A stretch of 64,000 bases of DNA, from the NCBI RefSeq assembly GCF_003148565.1, contig NZ_QGGL01000002.1, positions 62,001-126,000 of the forward strand, read 5' to 3'. Position 1 is the first letter of the stretch; every line of letters starts with the position of its first letter. Origin of the DNA: Tumebacillus permanentifrigoris. GTDB taxonomy: Bacteria; Bacillota; Bacilli; Tumebacillales; Tumebacillaceae. Positions 11,201-18,600 of the stretch are shown here, one piece after another. The notes under the pieces are model-generated. The model had not been told where the DNA came from. It searched no databases and was given only the letters and a program-made list of their open reading frames with translations. The translations under genes and the position numbers were made by a program.

Positions 11201-14200
11201 TTGCTCAATCAGGGAGTCGGCATCCAACACCACCTCCTGCGGCATGATCGAAAGCGTCGCCCCGTGACGCAACGGCCAAAACAGCTCGATCACCGAATCG
11301 TCGAAGGAGACGGACGTTCGCTGGATCACCACATCGTCTGGCGTCAACTGGAACGTATCTTGGTGCCAGTGCAAGCGGTTCAGGATCGCACGATGTTGGA
11401 TCAGTACCCCCTTGGGCTGTCCGGTCGAACCTGAGGTGTAGATCATGTAGGCGAGATCGTCTGGTTCATTGACGGTCTCCGGCAGAGAGGTCGGCTGTTC
11501 TGCGAAATCACACCATGCGAACAGCTCAAAGCCTTCGAGAGCAGGAAATGTCTGCACATCCTCCTCTACCAAGAGCACAGTCGGTATCCCTTGCAAGTCC
11601 GCTTTCAGATGTGCTTGCTTCGTCAGCAACACCTGTGCCCCTGAATCTGCGAGCATGTAGTGAATCCGTTGCTCTGGATATTCCGGGTCGATCGGCACGT
11701 AGGCCGCCCCCGACTTTAAGATCCCATACAGTCCGACCATCATTTCCAAACTGCGTTCCATCATGATCGCGACCAGTTGATTGCGTTGCACTCCCCGCGC
11801 GCGCAGGAAGTGTGCCAGCGAGTTCGAACGCTCGTGCAGTTCGCCATACGTCATCGTCCGCTCTCGGTCGCGCAGGGCGATGCGTTCCGGGTGGGCTTCG
11901 GCGATCTCGACGAACCCTTCGAACAGCAACGCATCTAGGTCGTACTCCACGGCAGTATCGTTTAGCTCCGCGTAGACTTGCTTGTCCACAGCTGTCAGCA
12001 GATCGACCTCGTACAGACCCAGCTCGGCATCGTCCAACACGACATCCAACAGACTCACAAACTGCTCGGCCATTTTTTGCACCGAAGACGCGAGGAACAA
12101 GTTCGGGTTGTATTCAAAGTAGAGCTCCAGCCCGGCCTCGTTCTCCAGCACTTTCAGCGCCAAGTCAAACTGGCTCGCCTGCCGATGGATCGTCGCTGAC
12201 GAGAGTTCCAGCCCTGGCACTTGCATCGCGAACGGCGCATTTTCAAACACGAACATCGTGGAAAAAATAGCCGATCGGCTCAGATCGCGCTCCGGCTGGA
12301 TTTTTTCAACCAACAGATCAAAGGGGTAGGATTGATGGTCGAACGCTTCCAAGCACCGCGCCTTGACCTGTTCCAGCAACTCGCGGAAACTGTCCACTCC
12401 GGCAAACTGCACGCGGATCGACAGCATGTTCAGAAACGCACCCAGCAGCGATTCCAGTTCACGGGTCGTGCGCCCAGCCGTCGGGGTCCCGACGATGATA
12501 TCCTCATCCCCGCTCAAGCGGTGTAGCAACAGATGGTACGCCGTCAGCAGCACCATGAACAAACTGGCATCCTCGCGCTGGGCAAACCGTTGCGCCCGCT
12601 CGACGAGTTCCGCACTCAGTTGCCACGAGAGTTGGGCGCCTGTATCGGTCAACACCGGTGGGCGCTCAAAGTCCAGCGGCACATGCAACGTCGGCAATGG
12701 CTTGGCAAGTGTCTGCAACCAGTAGGCTTCCTCTGCGCTCAAGTGCCCAGAGGCGAGCTGTTCGTTTTGCCACGCGGCATAATCCACATAGCGCAGCGGC
12801 AACGCTGCCAACTCCGCCTCCTGCCCATGACAAAGCGCATGATAAAACTCCGCCAACTCCTGCACGAACAACCCCGTGCTCCAGCCGTCTGAGATGATAT
12901 GGTGTGTATTGAGATAGAGACGGTGCTCCAACTCCCCGACACGGAACAACTGCAAACGAATCAGCGGACCTGCCGACAGATCGAACGGCGTTCTCGCATC
13001 CACGTCCATCCGTTCACGCCACACCGACTCTTGCTCGGCAGGAGTCAAGTCTGTGAGATCGTGGAAAGCCACGCCGATCTCCACCTGTTCCAACACCACT
13101 TGATAGGGCACCCCATCCTGCTCGGCAAATACCGTGCGCAGAATCTCATGACGCTCTGCCAACCGTTGGACGGCCAACGCAAAGGCGGAGACGTTCAACT
13201 CGCCCTGCACCACAACGCTGTAAGGCATATGATACGAGACATTCTGCGGATCGAGCTGTTGCAAGAACCAGAGTCGACTCTGTGCATGCGAGAGTTCGTA
13301 AGTAGGCAGTACCGGCAAACGCGGGATCGCTACGTTCAGCTCGGTGCGGGTCAGCGTGTCCAGATGCGCCGCCAGCGCCTCGACTGTGGAGCTAGTGAAA
13401 AACTCCTGCAGCGACACGCGAACCTGTACTGTCTCCCGAATCCGGGCAATCGCCTGCATCGCCAACAACGAGTGCCCACCCAGTGCAAAAAATCCGTCGC
13501 GGGTGCCCACTTTTTCCACTTTCAACACGTCGGCCCAGATCTGAGCCAGCATTTTTTCCGTGTCGGTCACAGGCTCGATGTAGTTGCCACCCAGCTCCGG
13601 TTTCGCTACGACGGCCAACGCCTGCAACGCTTTGCGGTCGATCTTGCCGTTGGGCAACAGCGGAAGTTCTGGCATCTCGTGGAACTGCGCCGGGATCATC
13701 ACATCCGGCAATTTCTGTTGCAGGAACACGCGCAACTCTTCCCCTGTGGTCGTCCCGGTGAAGTACGCGATCAACGTGCAATCGCCTTCATCCTCCACGC
13801 GTGCCACCGCAACCGCCTCGCGCACGCCTTCCGCACTCGTCAGCGCGGCTTCAATCTCGCCTAGCTCGACGCGGATGCCGCGAACTTTGACTTGGTTGTC
13901 CTTGCGTCCGATGTACTCGACCGTACCGTCCGCGAGGTAGCGCCCGAGATCGCCTGTCCGATACACGCGATCAAGTTCTCCAGCTTGCAGCGGGTTCTGC
14001 AAAAAAACGTCCTTCGTCAACTCGGGACGTTTGTAATAACCCAGCGACAAATACGGGCTGCGGATGTAGATTTCTCCGACCTGTCCGATCCCGCAGAGCT
14101 TCTGCTTGTCGTTAAGGATCAGCGGAGCGGCACCTTTCATCGCACGCCCCACCGGAATCGACTTGCCCGCGGGCGGCATGTCTTCAATTCGGTGGAACAT

Positions 14201-15160
14201 CTTGATCATCGTCGTTTCTGTAGAACCGTACAGATTGACCAGTTGTATCCGCTTGCCAAAGCTCTCCATCCACTGGCGAACTTGTTTGACTTCCAGCACT
14301 TCGCCCGCCATCAAGATGTAGCGCAAGTTCGGGAACCGGGCAGCCCGTGTCGCTTTCTCCATCGACTGCACTTCTGCGAGCAGTTGTCGGAACACGCTCG
14401 GCACACAATGCACCAGCGTCAATCGCTCCTCCTCGATCCACTTGACCAGCGATTCCCGGTCGAGGATCACCTCTTGGGGCGGCAAGCAGACGGTTCCTCC
14501 GGAGCAGAGCGGCACGAACAGGTCGCGCAAGCAGGCATCAAACGACAGCGCCGCAAACTGGGAGACGCGATCACCTTCGCCAAGTCCAAACTCCTCGATT
14601 TCCCAGCGAATAAAATGCGCGAGGCTCTTGTGACAACCCATGACGCCTTTGGGTCGCCCCGTTGAGCCCGAGGTATAGAAGATATAATTGAGATCGTCCG
14701 GCTCGTTGATCAGGTCTAGACTCTGAGTCGGATACGCGGTCATGTCAGCAAACTGGGAAACGTACAGGATCTGAGCCTCTGTCTGGCCGGACGTTTCCAG
14801 CAACGTCTGGAGTTGCTCAGAGTAGGAGTCTTGTGCAATCACCCAGCGCGGCGTGATTTCATCGAGAATCATCGCGAGGCGATCCAACGGGTACTTGGGA
14901 TCTAAGGGAACGAACGCGGCGCCAGACTTCAGCACGCCGAGCAAGGTGACGACCATCTCCACGCTGCGTTCGACCATGATCGCAATCGGTTCGCTGCGTT
15001 GCAACTGACGATCGCGCAGGAAGTGTGCCATTTGATTGGAGCGTTCTTGTAATTCACGGTATGTCACCTGTTGTTGGCCGAACTTCACTGCCACTTGGTC
15101 AGGGGTACTTTCGACCTGCTGATCAAACAAGTGATGAATGAAGTGCAAATGATCATTCAT
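2258..15160 (-). CDS. hybrid NRPS-PKS, A-T-(C-A-T)x3-KS, ending in a lone ketosynthase
   Basis: A 4300-aa synthetase. Rough order by residue: A1 10-520, T1 (Ser ~563), C2 620-1060 (HHIISDG ~755), A2 1085-1600, T2 (Ser ~1641), C3 1680-2140 (HHIITDA ~1837), A3 2165-2680, T3 (Ser ~2725), C4 2765-3220 (HHIITDG ~2921), A4 3255-3760, T4 (Ser ~3809), KS 3868-4295 with Cys4039 (DTGCSTS), His4175 (EAHGTGT) and His4215 (TNLGHLD). There is no loading C domain, epimerase, AT, ACP, thioesterase or reductase. Specificity codes read by hand: A1 DARHLALMIK; A2 and A3 both DDIQISLVDK; A4 DFWNIGMVHK, the standard Thr code. A2/A3 substrates are unknown; acidic code residues weakly hint at a basic side chain. 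Start: the ATG at 15160 has GGGAGG 9 nt upstream; an in-frame GTG at 15166 is too close to that site. Product: probably X-Y-Y-Thr passed to a PKS step elsewhere. Confidence 0.93.
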   Translation of the reverse strand: MNDHLHFIHHLFDQQVESTPDQVAVKFGQQQVTYRELQERSNQMAHFLRDRQLQRSEPIAIMVERSVEMVVTLLGVLKSGAAFVPLDPKYPLDRLAMILDEITPRWVIAQDSYSEQLQTLLETSGQTEAQILYVSQFADMTAYPTQSLDLINEPDDLNYIFYTSGSTGRPKGVMGCHKSLAHFIRWEIEEFGLGEGDRVSQFAALSFDACLRDLFVPLCSGGTVCLPPQEVILDRESLVKWIEEERLTLVHCVPSVFRQLLAEVQSMEKATRAARFPNLRYILMAGEVLEVKQVRQWMESFGKRIQLVNLYGSTETTMIKMFHRIEDMPPAGKSIPVGRAMKGAAPLILNDKQKLCGIGQVGEIYIRSPYLSLGYYKRPELTKDVFLQNPLQAGELDRVYRTGDLGRYLADGTVEYIGRKDNQVKVRGIRVELGEIEAALTSAEGVREAVAVARVEDEGDCTLIAYFTGTTTGEELRVFLQQKLPDVMIPAQFHEMPELPLLPNGKIDRKALQALAVVAKPELGGNYIEPVTDTEKMLAQIWADVLKVEKVGTRDGFFALGGHSLLAMQAIARIRETVQVRVSLQEFFTSSTVEALAAHLDTLTRTELNVAIPRLPVLPTYELSHAQSRLWFLQQLDPQNVSYHMPYSVVVQGELNVSAFALAVQRLAERHEILRTVFAEQDGVPYQVVLEQVEIGVAFHDLTDLTPAEQESVWRERMDVDARTPFDLSAGPLIRLQLFRVGELEHRLYLNTHHIISDGWSTGLFVQELAEFYHALCHGQEAELAALPLRYVDYAAWQNEQLASGHLSAEEAYWLQTLAKPLPTLHVPLDFERPPVLTDTGAQLSWQLSAELVERAQRFAQREDASLFMVLLTAYHLLLHRLSGDEDIIVGTPTAGRTTRELESLLGAFLNMLSIRVQFAGVDSFRELLEQVKARCLEAFDHQSYPFDLLVEKIQPERDLSRSAIFSTMFVFENAPFAMQVPGLELSSATIHRQASQFDLALKVLENEAGLELYFEYNPNLFLASSVQKMAEQFVSLLDVVLDDAELGLYEVDLLTAVDKQVYAELNDTAVEYDLDALLFEGFVEIAEAHPERIALRDRERTMTYGELHERSNSLAHFLRARGVQRNQLVAIMMERSLEMMVGLYGILKSGAAYVPIDPEYPEQRIHYMLADSGAQVLLTKQAHLKADLQGIPTVLLVEEDVQTFPALEGFELFAWCDFAEQPTSLPETVNEPDDLAYMIYTSGSTGQPKGVLIQHRAILNRLHWHQDTFQLTPDDVVIQRTSVSFDDSVIELFWPLRHGATLSIMPQEVVLDADSLIEQLVRDRATYMQFVPSLLAVVVSALQTQPSRADVQVRTIIVSGEALPSKLVEQWFSLYPNTLLANLYGPTEATVDVSGAIYEAPERLITIGKPIANTQLYVLNPRGKLSPLRVAGELYVGGVQLAVGYHNKSEKTAESFVPNSLPGTPGDRLYRTGDSVRLLPDGNIEYLGRVDNQVKVRGFRIELGEIEDVLMQMTGVEIATVIARKGSDGTNALFGFYTATTASAGELETTEIKDFLRKKLPDYMVPPRIVQLDMMPLTPNGKVDRKALEQLAADVADTAGVEYVAPSTATEQALAAIWSELLGREQVGLGDHFFELGGHSLLLMQVNSRISRTLDVGLALKDLFAYPTLAELAAHVDSLIQAGRTQDIVRIEPAPVHAHYELSHAQQRLWFLYKFDPSNTAYHVNLNVCLRGELRADVFEAALQELVRRHSSLRTVFREVDGYPRQFVQESSPFQLEFADWTTSPAEIQHERLRAKLRETEAQPFDLSQGPLMRAMLYRTGEQEYQFLLQKHHIITDAWSRDLFMKELHEAYTALVAGRSVELAPVELQYVDYAEWQAQQVANGSFEQEQAYWLNVLAKPLPILDLPTDFPRPDVQTYNGGLVAQVLSAELVERVRSVTQREGVSMFMFLFAAYVQLLHHLTGNEDIVVGTTIAGRTVEQLESVFGFFVNTLALRVRLEEIETPSELLQAIKKLSVEAYEHQSVPFDLLIEQINPERDMSRSPIFSTMFQYEIGMSDGLRGEHFTIELTENPFEVLTSKFDLQLNMMDFEEQGLHLFFQYNSDLFTHETVEKFTDLFLQVLEAFATDTKTSLGTLQLLTASDREVYEQMNDTAVEYDLDRLLLEAFVEQAEAHPERIALSDQGRIMTYGELHEKSNQLAHFLRAQGVQRNQLVAILMERSIETMIGLYGIIKSGAAYVPIDPEYPAQRIQYMLADSGAQVLLTKQAYLEHAQANAEHGLKIVLLLDADLQVAPDVADVHAHVWRDLHNQPTSLPEPVNEPSDLAYMIYTSGSTGQPKGVLIQHRAILNRLYWHQDTFALTPDDVVIQRTTVCFDDSVIELFWPLRHGAKLSIMPQDVVLDSSRLIGHLVREQATYMQFVPSLLAVVVSALQDLPAHQRPQLGTIIVSGEALPSKLVEQWFALYPNTTLANLYGPTEAAVDVSGAIYRSPQTLITIGKPLANTQLYVLNAHGQLCPVNVKGELYVGGVQLALGYHNKPEKTAESFVPNSLPGTQGQRLYRTGDAVRLLADGNIEYLGRVDNQVKIRGFRIELGEIEEVLTHYPDVELAAVIAHIGPDGNNALFGYYTATLDGLETVELKQFLRAKLPDYMVPPRLVQLETMPLTPNGKVDRKALEQMAAHDEFVAVAEYVAPSTATEQILASIWSEFLKREPIGVSDNFFDLGGHSLLAIQILNRVRTECQAALELKDLFANPTIAELAATLDQLRADGRTDARIEIPKAPVQEHYALSNAQKRLWFTYKLHPNSRAYNVPLEIAIKRPLDVALFERALDRVVQRHDALRTLFVEIEGEPRQRVLTENRTHLFYKDVSGLADDEQQQYIRETISHSDSMPFDLAQGPLMRTMLFKRGDEHYHFYLSLHHIITDGWSNELLAREQAAIYEALLIGEEPNIPTLELQYADFAEWQAQEVERGGWQADESYWLTTLSKPLPVLELPTDFPRPAIRTDNGDVLWMKVPRDLTAELRTRATTEDVSLFVLLLAGYVMFLNQQTHQQDIIVGTPIAGRMAQELEPIVGFFVNTLAIRTRLDEVESVSDLVQQVKEQFLTAYGHQAYPFDLLIEKVNPERDLSRTPVFATMFTYRQFLETLSPLYEPLLQDESGVAKFDLTVSVNESDDELHVSFEYNTDLFRHETMEQFVTSWQQALQTLATNPTAKLQDLGEEEPIVEIAPEERERLLQGMNPDPKEFPADDTLQERFERQAALHPNAIAVTCGEESWSYSQLNAQANRIAHLLREKGVQEGTPVVLVLERSLDMLAAILGVVKAGGLYVPVDPDYPEERIAYIVEDSGAAFLLLQNEVPTALHGFHGRVLALDQVNFAELPDHNPESCISADSLIYAIYTSGSTGKPKGVLLTHRNVGRLMDVTHPHFGFGPDDVWTMFHSYCFDFSVWEMYGALLYGGRVVIVPKLVAQSTADFYDLLSRERVTVLNQTPSAFYRLLEADAKNDERRLAQHLRYVIFGGEALNFNHLRPFFNRYPESPQLVNMYGITETTVHATYRPIQLIDVDKSWKGSPIGRPLDDLKFYLLNEQQQLVPPGAPGEIYIGGPGLAARYQNNPAKTAEVFLEVSVPELAGQRLYKTGDLARLNEDGELEYVGRVDHQVKIRGFRIELGEIENAFVQHDAVKNVLVVASPDADGDLQLVAFLETDAALSAKEWRRYVRNTLPDYMVPTRILAVAEFPMTPNGKIDRKALQELSQSKSQIHQAATTPVSSSSQRSGSTRQVQDLQQELTKIWQDVLQHDDFGVEDNFFDVGGHSFALAKVNHALKEKLSREVPLTDLFKYTTINSLAQALVEEKTDGEPSNLALRKTLVRQENDAVAIIGISLRLPDASTPHEFWENLKNGVESVREFPLEELEVTPFTADPEVQEQLVRVAALLEDVDKFDASFFGIPEREARLMNPQHRLFLECAWEAVEDAGYNVEEIEEEVSVYGGCGGYEYLPRTGVPNLTQADLFQGMIASQPKFLTTRVSYKLNLNGESMLVDTGCSTSLVAVHMACQSLLNYQSDYALAGGASIQLPQKQGYIYEPGFVNSEDGHCRAFDKDATGTANGSGVGMVFLKRLSDAQRDGDPIYAVIRGSAINNDGNRKIGYTAPSQDGQAKVIAKAQAAAGVTPDEISYIEAHGTGTNLGDPIEVSALHDVFRSQTTRRHFCALGSVKTNLGHLDAAAGVTGLIKTALALQHRELPPSLNFTEPNPALKLEDSPFYVNTTHKPWETDQPLRRAGVSAFGIGGTNAHVILEEPPTDDHN
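6985..8715 (-). repeat. internal repeat copy 2: A3-T3 coding block of the NRPS
   Basis: This block encodes A3 and the start of T3 and closely matches the A2-T2 block at 10240-11965. Long stretches agree in protein and DNA (for example the shared IYTSGSTGQPKGVLIQHR and FWPLRHGA segments) and the ten specificity residues are the same. It points to module duplication or gene conversion. Boundaries are approximate. Confidence 0.8.
10240..11965 (-). repeat. internal repeat copy 1: A2-T2 coding block of the NRPS
   Basis: Partner of the block at 6985-8715. The similarity is far higher than between either block and A1 or A4, so the two central modules probably arose by a recent duplication and load the same amino acid. 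Confidence 0.8.
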
Positions 15161-15246
15161 CTCCACTTTCCTCCCAATCCTTTTTCCAATCAGTATAAGT
15201 CAAATTCACATTGTAGGTATAGGATATTGTCTAAATCATATTTATT

Positions 15247-15277
15247 TTTAATTAAAAACAGCACCCAACTGGGTGCT
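15247..15277 (-). terminator. intrinsic terminator of the spore-coat operon
   Basis: Read on the minus strand, a perfect 10-bp stem (ACAGCACCCA / TGGGTGCTGT) is followed by TTTTTAATT. It lies just after the glycosyltransferase stop and separates that operon from the NRPS-PKS gene, which therefore needs its own promoter in 15161-15246. That gap is AT-rich, with no clear -35/-10 pair. Confidence 0.9.
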
Positions 15278-15286
15278 GTCTCTCGC

Positions 15287-16426
15287 TTACGTATGCGAAC
15301 GCGTGCGGTTGTAGAGCGTCTGATACGCCGCAAGCGTCTCCTCGGCACAGCGTTTCCATGTAAATTTCGCAGACTGTTGCAGACCTTCCTGACGCATCCG
15401 TGCCTGGAGGTTCTCGTCGTTGAGCACCTTCACCATCTGCCCGGCGAGGTCATACATGTCATGCGGGTTGATCAACAGCGCCGCCTCGCCCGTCACCTCC
15501 GGGATCGAGGAAGTATTCGAGGTGATCGTCGGCGTCCCGCAAGCCATCGCTTCCAACGGCGGCAGGCCGAAGCCTTCATAGAATGACGGGTAGATGAACA
15601 GGTCGGCGGCGCTGTAGAGATACGGCAGTTCCAGCACCGGCGCGAATCCGGTGAACACCACTTTGTCTTGCAAGCGCAACGCTTCGATCAACATCGCCGT
15701 CTCCTCGTAGTCGCGCGCTTCCTTACCGACGAGCACCAATTTGTAGTCGGCCGGGATGTCGTGCTGTATTTCATAGAAGGCATTGATCAGCCCTTTGACG
15801 TTTTTGCGCGGCGAGAACCCGCCGATGTAGAGGATGTAGCGGCTGTCGATGCCGAACTTTTCCTTCACGTAAGACTGGGCTGCGATCTTGTCGATCGGCT
15901 GGTACACGCTCTCCGGCGCTTCATAGGTCACGACGACCTGCTCCTCCGGCAGTTGGAAGATGCGCTGGATGTCGCGCTTGGAATGCTCAGAGACGGTGAT
16001 CACCAGATCGGCTTGCTCCATGATGCGCGGCATCTCGCTCAGGAAGATCTTCAGATAACCACGCCCGACCGTCTCCGGGTAGATATACGGGATGAGGTCA
16101 TGGACGGTGACGACGTTCAGGCAGCCCTTTTTCGCAGGGAGCCCGATGCCGTTTTGCGGCACGTGAAACAGGTCGATGTGCTCCTGCTCCACGCTCATCG
16201 GGATGTGTACTTCCTCCCAAAACTTATCCTTGCTCCGCTCAATCGAATTGAACACCTCGTCAACCGAAGGGTCGAGGTTTTTATATTCATCGCCCGGCCA
16301 GAAAAACCGATACTCGTGGCTCTGATTCAACAGGTGCAGATTCTTGACCAACTGGTAGGTGTAGGTGCCGATGCCCGTACCTCGATACCAGATCGCTCCT
16401 CGTGCGTCTACCCCAATCTTCATCAT
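15287..16426 (-). CDS. GT4-family glycosyltransferase, CotSA-like
   Basis: A 379-aa GT-B fold retaining glycosyltransferase of family 4. It has the Gly-rich N-terminus (MKIGVDARGAIWYRGTGIG), a nucleotide-sugar binding segment (LYIGGFSPRKNVKGLI) and the C-terminal EGFGLPPLEAMACGTP block with the E-x7-E motif. There is no signal peptide, so it is cytosolic. It ends an operon with two CotS-family kinases, the same pairing as cotSA-cotS in B. subtilis, where the products belong to the spore coat. Inferred role: a sugar transfer during coat or crust assembly in the mother cell. Two adjacent ATG codons (16426 and 16423) both fit the GGGAG site; the second has the better spacing of 7 nt. Confidence 0.85.
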   Translation of the reverse strand: MMKIGVDARGAIWYRGTGIGTYTYQLVKNLHLLNQSHEYRFFWPGDEYKNLDPSVDEVFNSIERSKDKFWEEVHIPMSVEQEHIDLFHVPQNGIGLPAKKGCLNVVTVHDLIPYIYPETVGRGYLKIFLSEMPRIMEQADLVITVSEHSKRDIQRIFQLPEEQVVVTYEAPESVYQPIDKIAAQSYVKEKFGIDSRYILYIGGFSPRKNVKGLINAFYEIQHDIPADYKLVLVGKEARDYEETAMLIEALRLQDKVVFTGFAPVLELPYLYSAADLFIYPSFYEGFGLPPLEAMACGTPTITSNTSSIPEVTGEAALLINPHDMYDLAGQMVKVLNDENLQARMRQEGLQQSAKFTWKRCAEETLAAYQTLYNRTRSHT

Positions 16427-16440
16427 GTCACTCCCTCACA

Positions 16441-17487
16441 TCAGCGGATCTGACCCTGTTCCAGCACATAGCGCGCACCCGCTTCAAATTCTTGGAAGAA
16501 CCGCTCGCGGCGATCCTTGTGCTCCGCCCATTTGCGCAGGCGTGACTCCAACAGCTCCGGCGGACGGTTCTGCTCCACATACCGGAAGCGCGCCACTTCA
16601 TATAAGTCCTGCGGGAAGCGTAACATCGCGTGCAACAGCCGTTCCTCCCCCGGATGTGGGGTGGCGCGTTCAAAATAGGATTTGAGGATAAAAAAGGCCG
16701 TGCGGCCGTCCCACTTTTCACTCTTCATGTTGCGCAGGATCAGCGACGCCAGATCGTGGGCGCGGATGTCGGAAATCGAATAATCGAAGTCGATGATCGC
16801 CACCTCGCGCTCTGTGGTGATCAGCACATTGTGGTGCGCATAGTCGTGGTGGCAGAAGCCACTCCACGACTTTTCCTGCTCGCTGATCGCTTGATAACGG
16901 GAGGATGACAACAACTCCACCGCCCGCGTCGCTTCCTCGATACCATATGCGATCACGCTGGCATACATGTTGTCAAAAGCCGTCTCGCCCTGCTCCGCCA
17001 GCAGCAACCAGTTCCGCATCTCCTCGATGCGCTCCAGAAAATGCCCGGTCCACGAGCCCCACTGCTCCTTGCCAGGTGAGTGCGGCGGCGTGAAACCGCG
17101 CGTGGCGTGGTGGAAATCCGCCAAGCCTCGGGCAGCCAACGCCAAATCATACACGTGACTGTACTTGCTCTCCCGACCCGCCAGCCAATCCATGACGAAG
17201 TACTTCATCTCGTCAATCGTCACATACAGGCTGCCGTCAAGCGTCGGCAGGATGCCAGGGACGTTAAAGCCTTGTTGCTTGACGTGGCGCATCGCCGCGA
17301 GCGAGTAGTTCAGTTCCGCGTCGGTGAGCTTGAATTTCTTCAGCGCCAACGTGCCAAGCGTCGTCTCTACGCGCACGACCTTGCGCACCGCTTTGGCCTC
17401 GTACACGACAAACGGGTACGCCCCCAACACCACAGGTGGAAACCCGCTCTCTTCGAGCGCTTGCGAGATCGTCGTCTGTTCTGCCAT
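16441..17487 (-). CDS. CotS-family spore coat kinase-like protein (downstream copy)
   Basis: A 348-aa protein with the aminoglycoside-phosphotransferase fold of the CotS/YsxE/YutH spore coat family. The catalytic loop (FCHHDYAHHN, about residue 218) keeps the Asp and Asn of the Brenner motif, and IIDFDY keeps the metal-binding Asp, so a phosphotransferase activity is possible, though none is established for most of the family. It lies 14 nt upstream of the glycosyltransferase gene and 18 nt downstream of a second CotS homologue, so the three are probably one transcript. The start is preceded by a GGGAGGGTGAG-type site. Confidence 0.85.
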   Translation of the reverse strand: MAEQTTISQALEESGFPPVVLGAYPFVVYEAKAVRKVVRVETTLGTLALKKFKLTDAELNYSLAAMRHVKQQGFNVPGILPTLDGSLYVTIDEMKYFVMDWLAGRESKYSHVYDLALAARGLADFHHATRGFTPPHSPGKEQWGSWTGHFLERIEEMRNWLLLAEQGETAFDNMYASVIAYGIEEATRAVELLSSSRYQAISEQEKSWSGFCHHDYAHHNVLITTEREVAIIDFDYSISDIRAHDLASLILRNMKSEKWDGRTAFFILKSYFERATPHPGEERLLHAMLRFPQDLYEVARFRYVEQNRPPELLESRLRKWAEHKDRRERFFQEFEAGARYVLEQGQIR

Positions 17488-17505
17488 CTCTCACCCTCCC
17501 GGAGC

Positions 17506-18534
17506 CTAGAGGCGGGTCGGGAAAGCGTCCAAGCAACGCTTCCATTCGTCCAGTTTCGCAACTTCCTGCCGCATCTTTTTCACAGAGCCCTCCGGCGAGT
17601 AGCGGTGAGAGAGGAACCCGCGCTCCACGGCACGCCAGTAGCGCTGCGGGAAGTAGAGCACCGCCTTGAGCACATGCAGTTCGTCTTCGTGGAGCGGATC
17701 AACTTCATGGTAGGTTCTGAGGATCGTCTCGGCGATTTCCGGGCTCCACTCCTTGCGCCGCAACATCTTGCGCATGAAGCGGGCGAAGTCGTGGGCGCGC
17801 AGTTCGTGTGCACAGTAATCGAAATCGATCACTTGCATCACGCCCTCCGGCGAGCGGATGAAGTTGTGGTAGGTGAAGTCGCCGTGTACGAAGCCGCTCA
17901 GTTGGCGTTCGCGGTACAGCACTTCTTGATAGGGCGATTCCTTGAGCAGCTCCACCCCTTTCTCCGCCAGTTCGAGCATCGGTTCCACCGTTTCGAGGAA
18001 CACCGTCTCCAACTCCGTCTGCGGGGTGTGGCCTTTCAGTCGGTCGTAACAGACGTGGATGTCGTTCAATTGGTCTTCGTAGCGCTCGATCCAACCGGCC
18101 CAGCGCGTTTTGATCGAGGCTTGCACAGAGGCTTTGAATCCGCGTGACGCTTGGTGCAAGCGCGCTTGCAGGCGGACGACTTCGCGCAGGTGTTCCGGAC
18201 TTTTCACATCCATCTCTTCGCCGTCAAGCCATGTGTTTACAAACAGCAACTCGTCACCCAGATCGACAAACGGTTTGCCATCGAGCGTCTTCACGAAGCG
18301 GGAGAGCGTCTGGAAGCCGTTGTTCCAGAGGTGTTCCTGCGCTTCGTAGAGGAATTGCAGCTTCGCAGGCTTGTGCGAGACTTTTTTCAGGGCGAACACC
18401 CCCTGTGTCGTCTCCACGCGCACCACGGCGCGCACCTGTTTGGCATCGAGCACTTGCCATCCGTACAGTTCCTGCAGATCCACATCTGGAATCACCGCGC
18501 TCAAGTCATATGTCAGGCTGTCTTTCTTAGCCAA
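17506..18534 (-). CDS. CotS-family spore coat kinase-like protein (upstream copy, TTG start)
   Basis: A 342-aa paralogue of the next gene. It has the same APH fold with HGDFTYHN (catalytic Asp, Asn) and QVIDFDYC. No in-frame ATG fits; the frame begins at a TTG with GGGAGG 9 nt upstream, so TTG is the likely start. It is first of the three-gene coat operon, with a sigma-K-like promoter just upstream. The two kinases differ widely in sequence, so this is an old duplication. Substrate unknown; the glycosyltransferase next door suggests a sugar or glycan. Confidence 0.85.
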   Translation of the reverse strand: MAKKDSLTYDLSAVIPDVDLQELYGWQVLDAKQVRAVVRVETTQGVFALKKVSHKPAKLQFLYEAQEHLWNNGFQTLSRFVKTLDGKPFVDLGDELLFVNTWLDGEEMDVKSPEHLREVVRLQARLHQASRGFKASVQASIKTRWAGWIERYEDQLNDIHVCYDRLKGHTPQTELETVFLETVEPMLELAEKGVELLKESPYQEVLYRERQLSGFVHGDFTYHNFIRSPEGVMQVIDFDYCAHELRAHDFARFMRKMLRRKEWSPEIAETILRTYHEVDPLHEDELHVLKAVLYFPQRYWRAVERGFLSHRYSPEGSVKKMRQEVAKLDEWKRCLDAFPTRL

Positions 18535-18572
18535 TGTGATGTCCCTCCCCTACCTGTTGGGCATTTTCACCC

Positions 18573-18600
18573 TAGCCTATGTCAGCGCCCAAGAAAAGGT
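18573..18600 (-). promoter_or_regulatory. sigma-K-like promoter of the spore-coat operon
   Basis: Read on the minus strand: AC, 17 nt, CATAGGCTA. This fits the mother-cell sigma-K consensus (AC, 16-17 nt, CATANNNTA) at every defined position. It overlaps the stop codon of the GNAT gene and would start transcription near 18565, just ahead of the TTG start at 18534. Confidence 0.65.
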
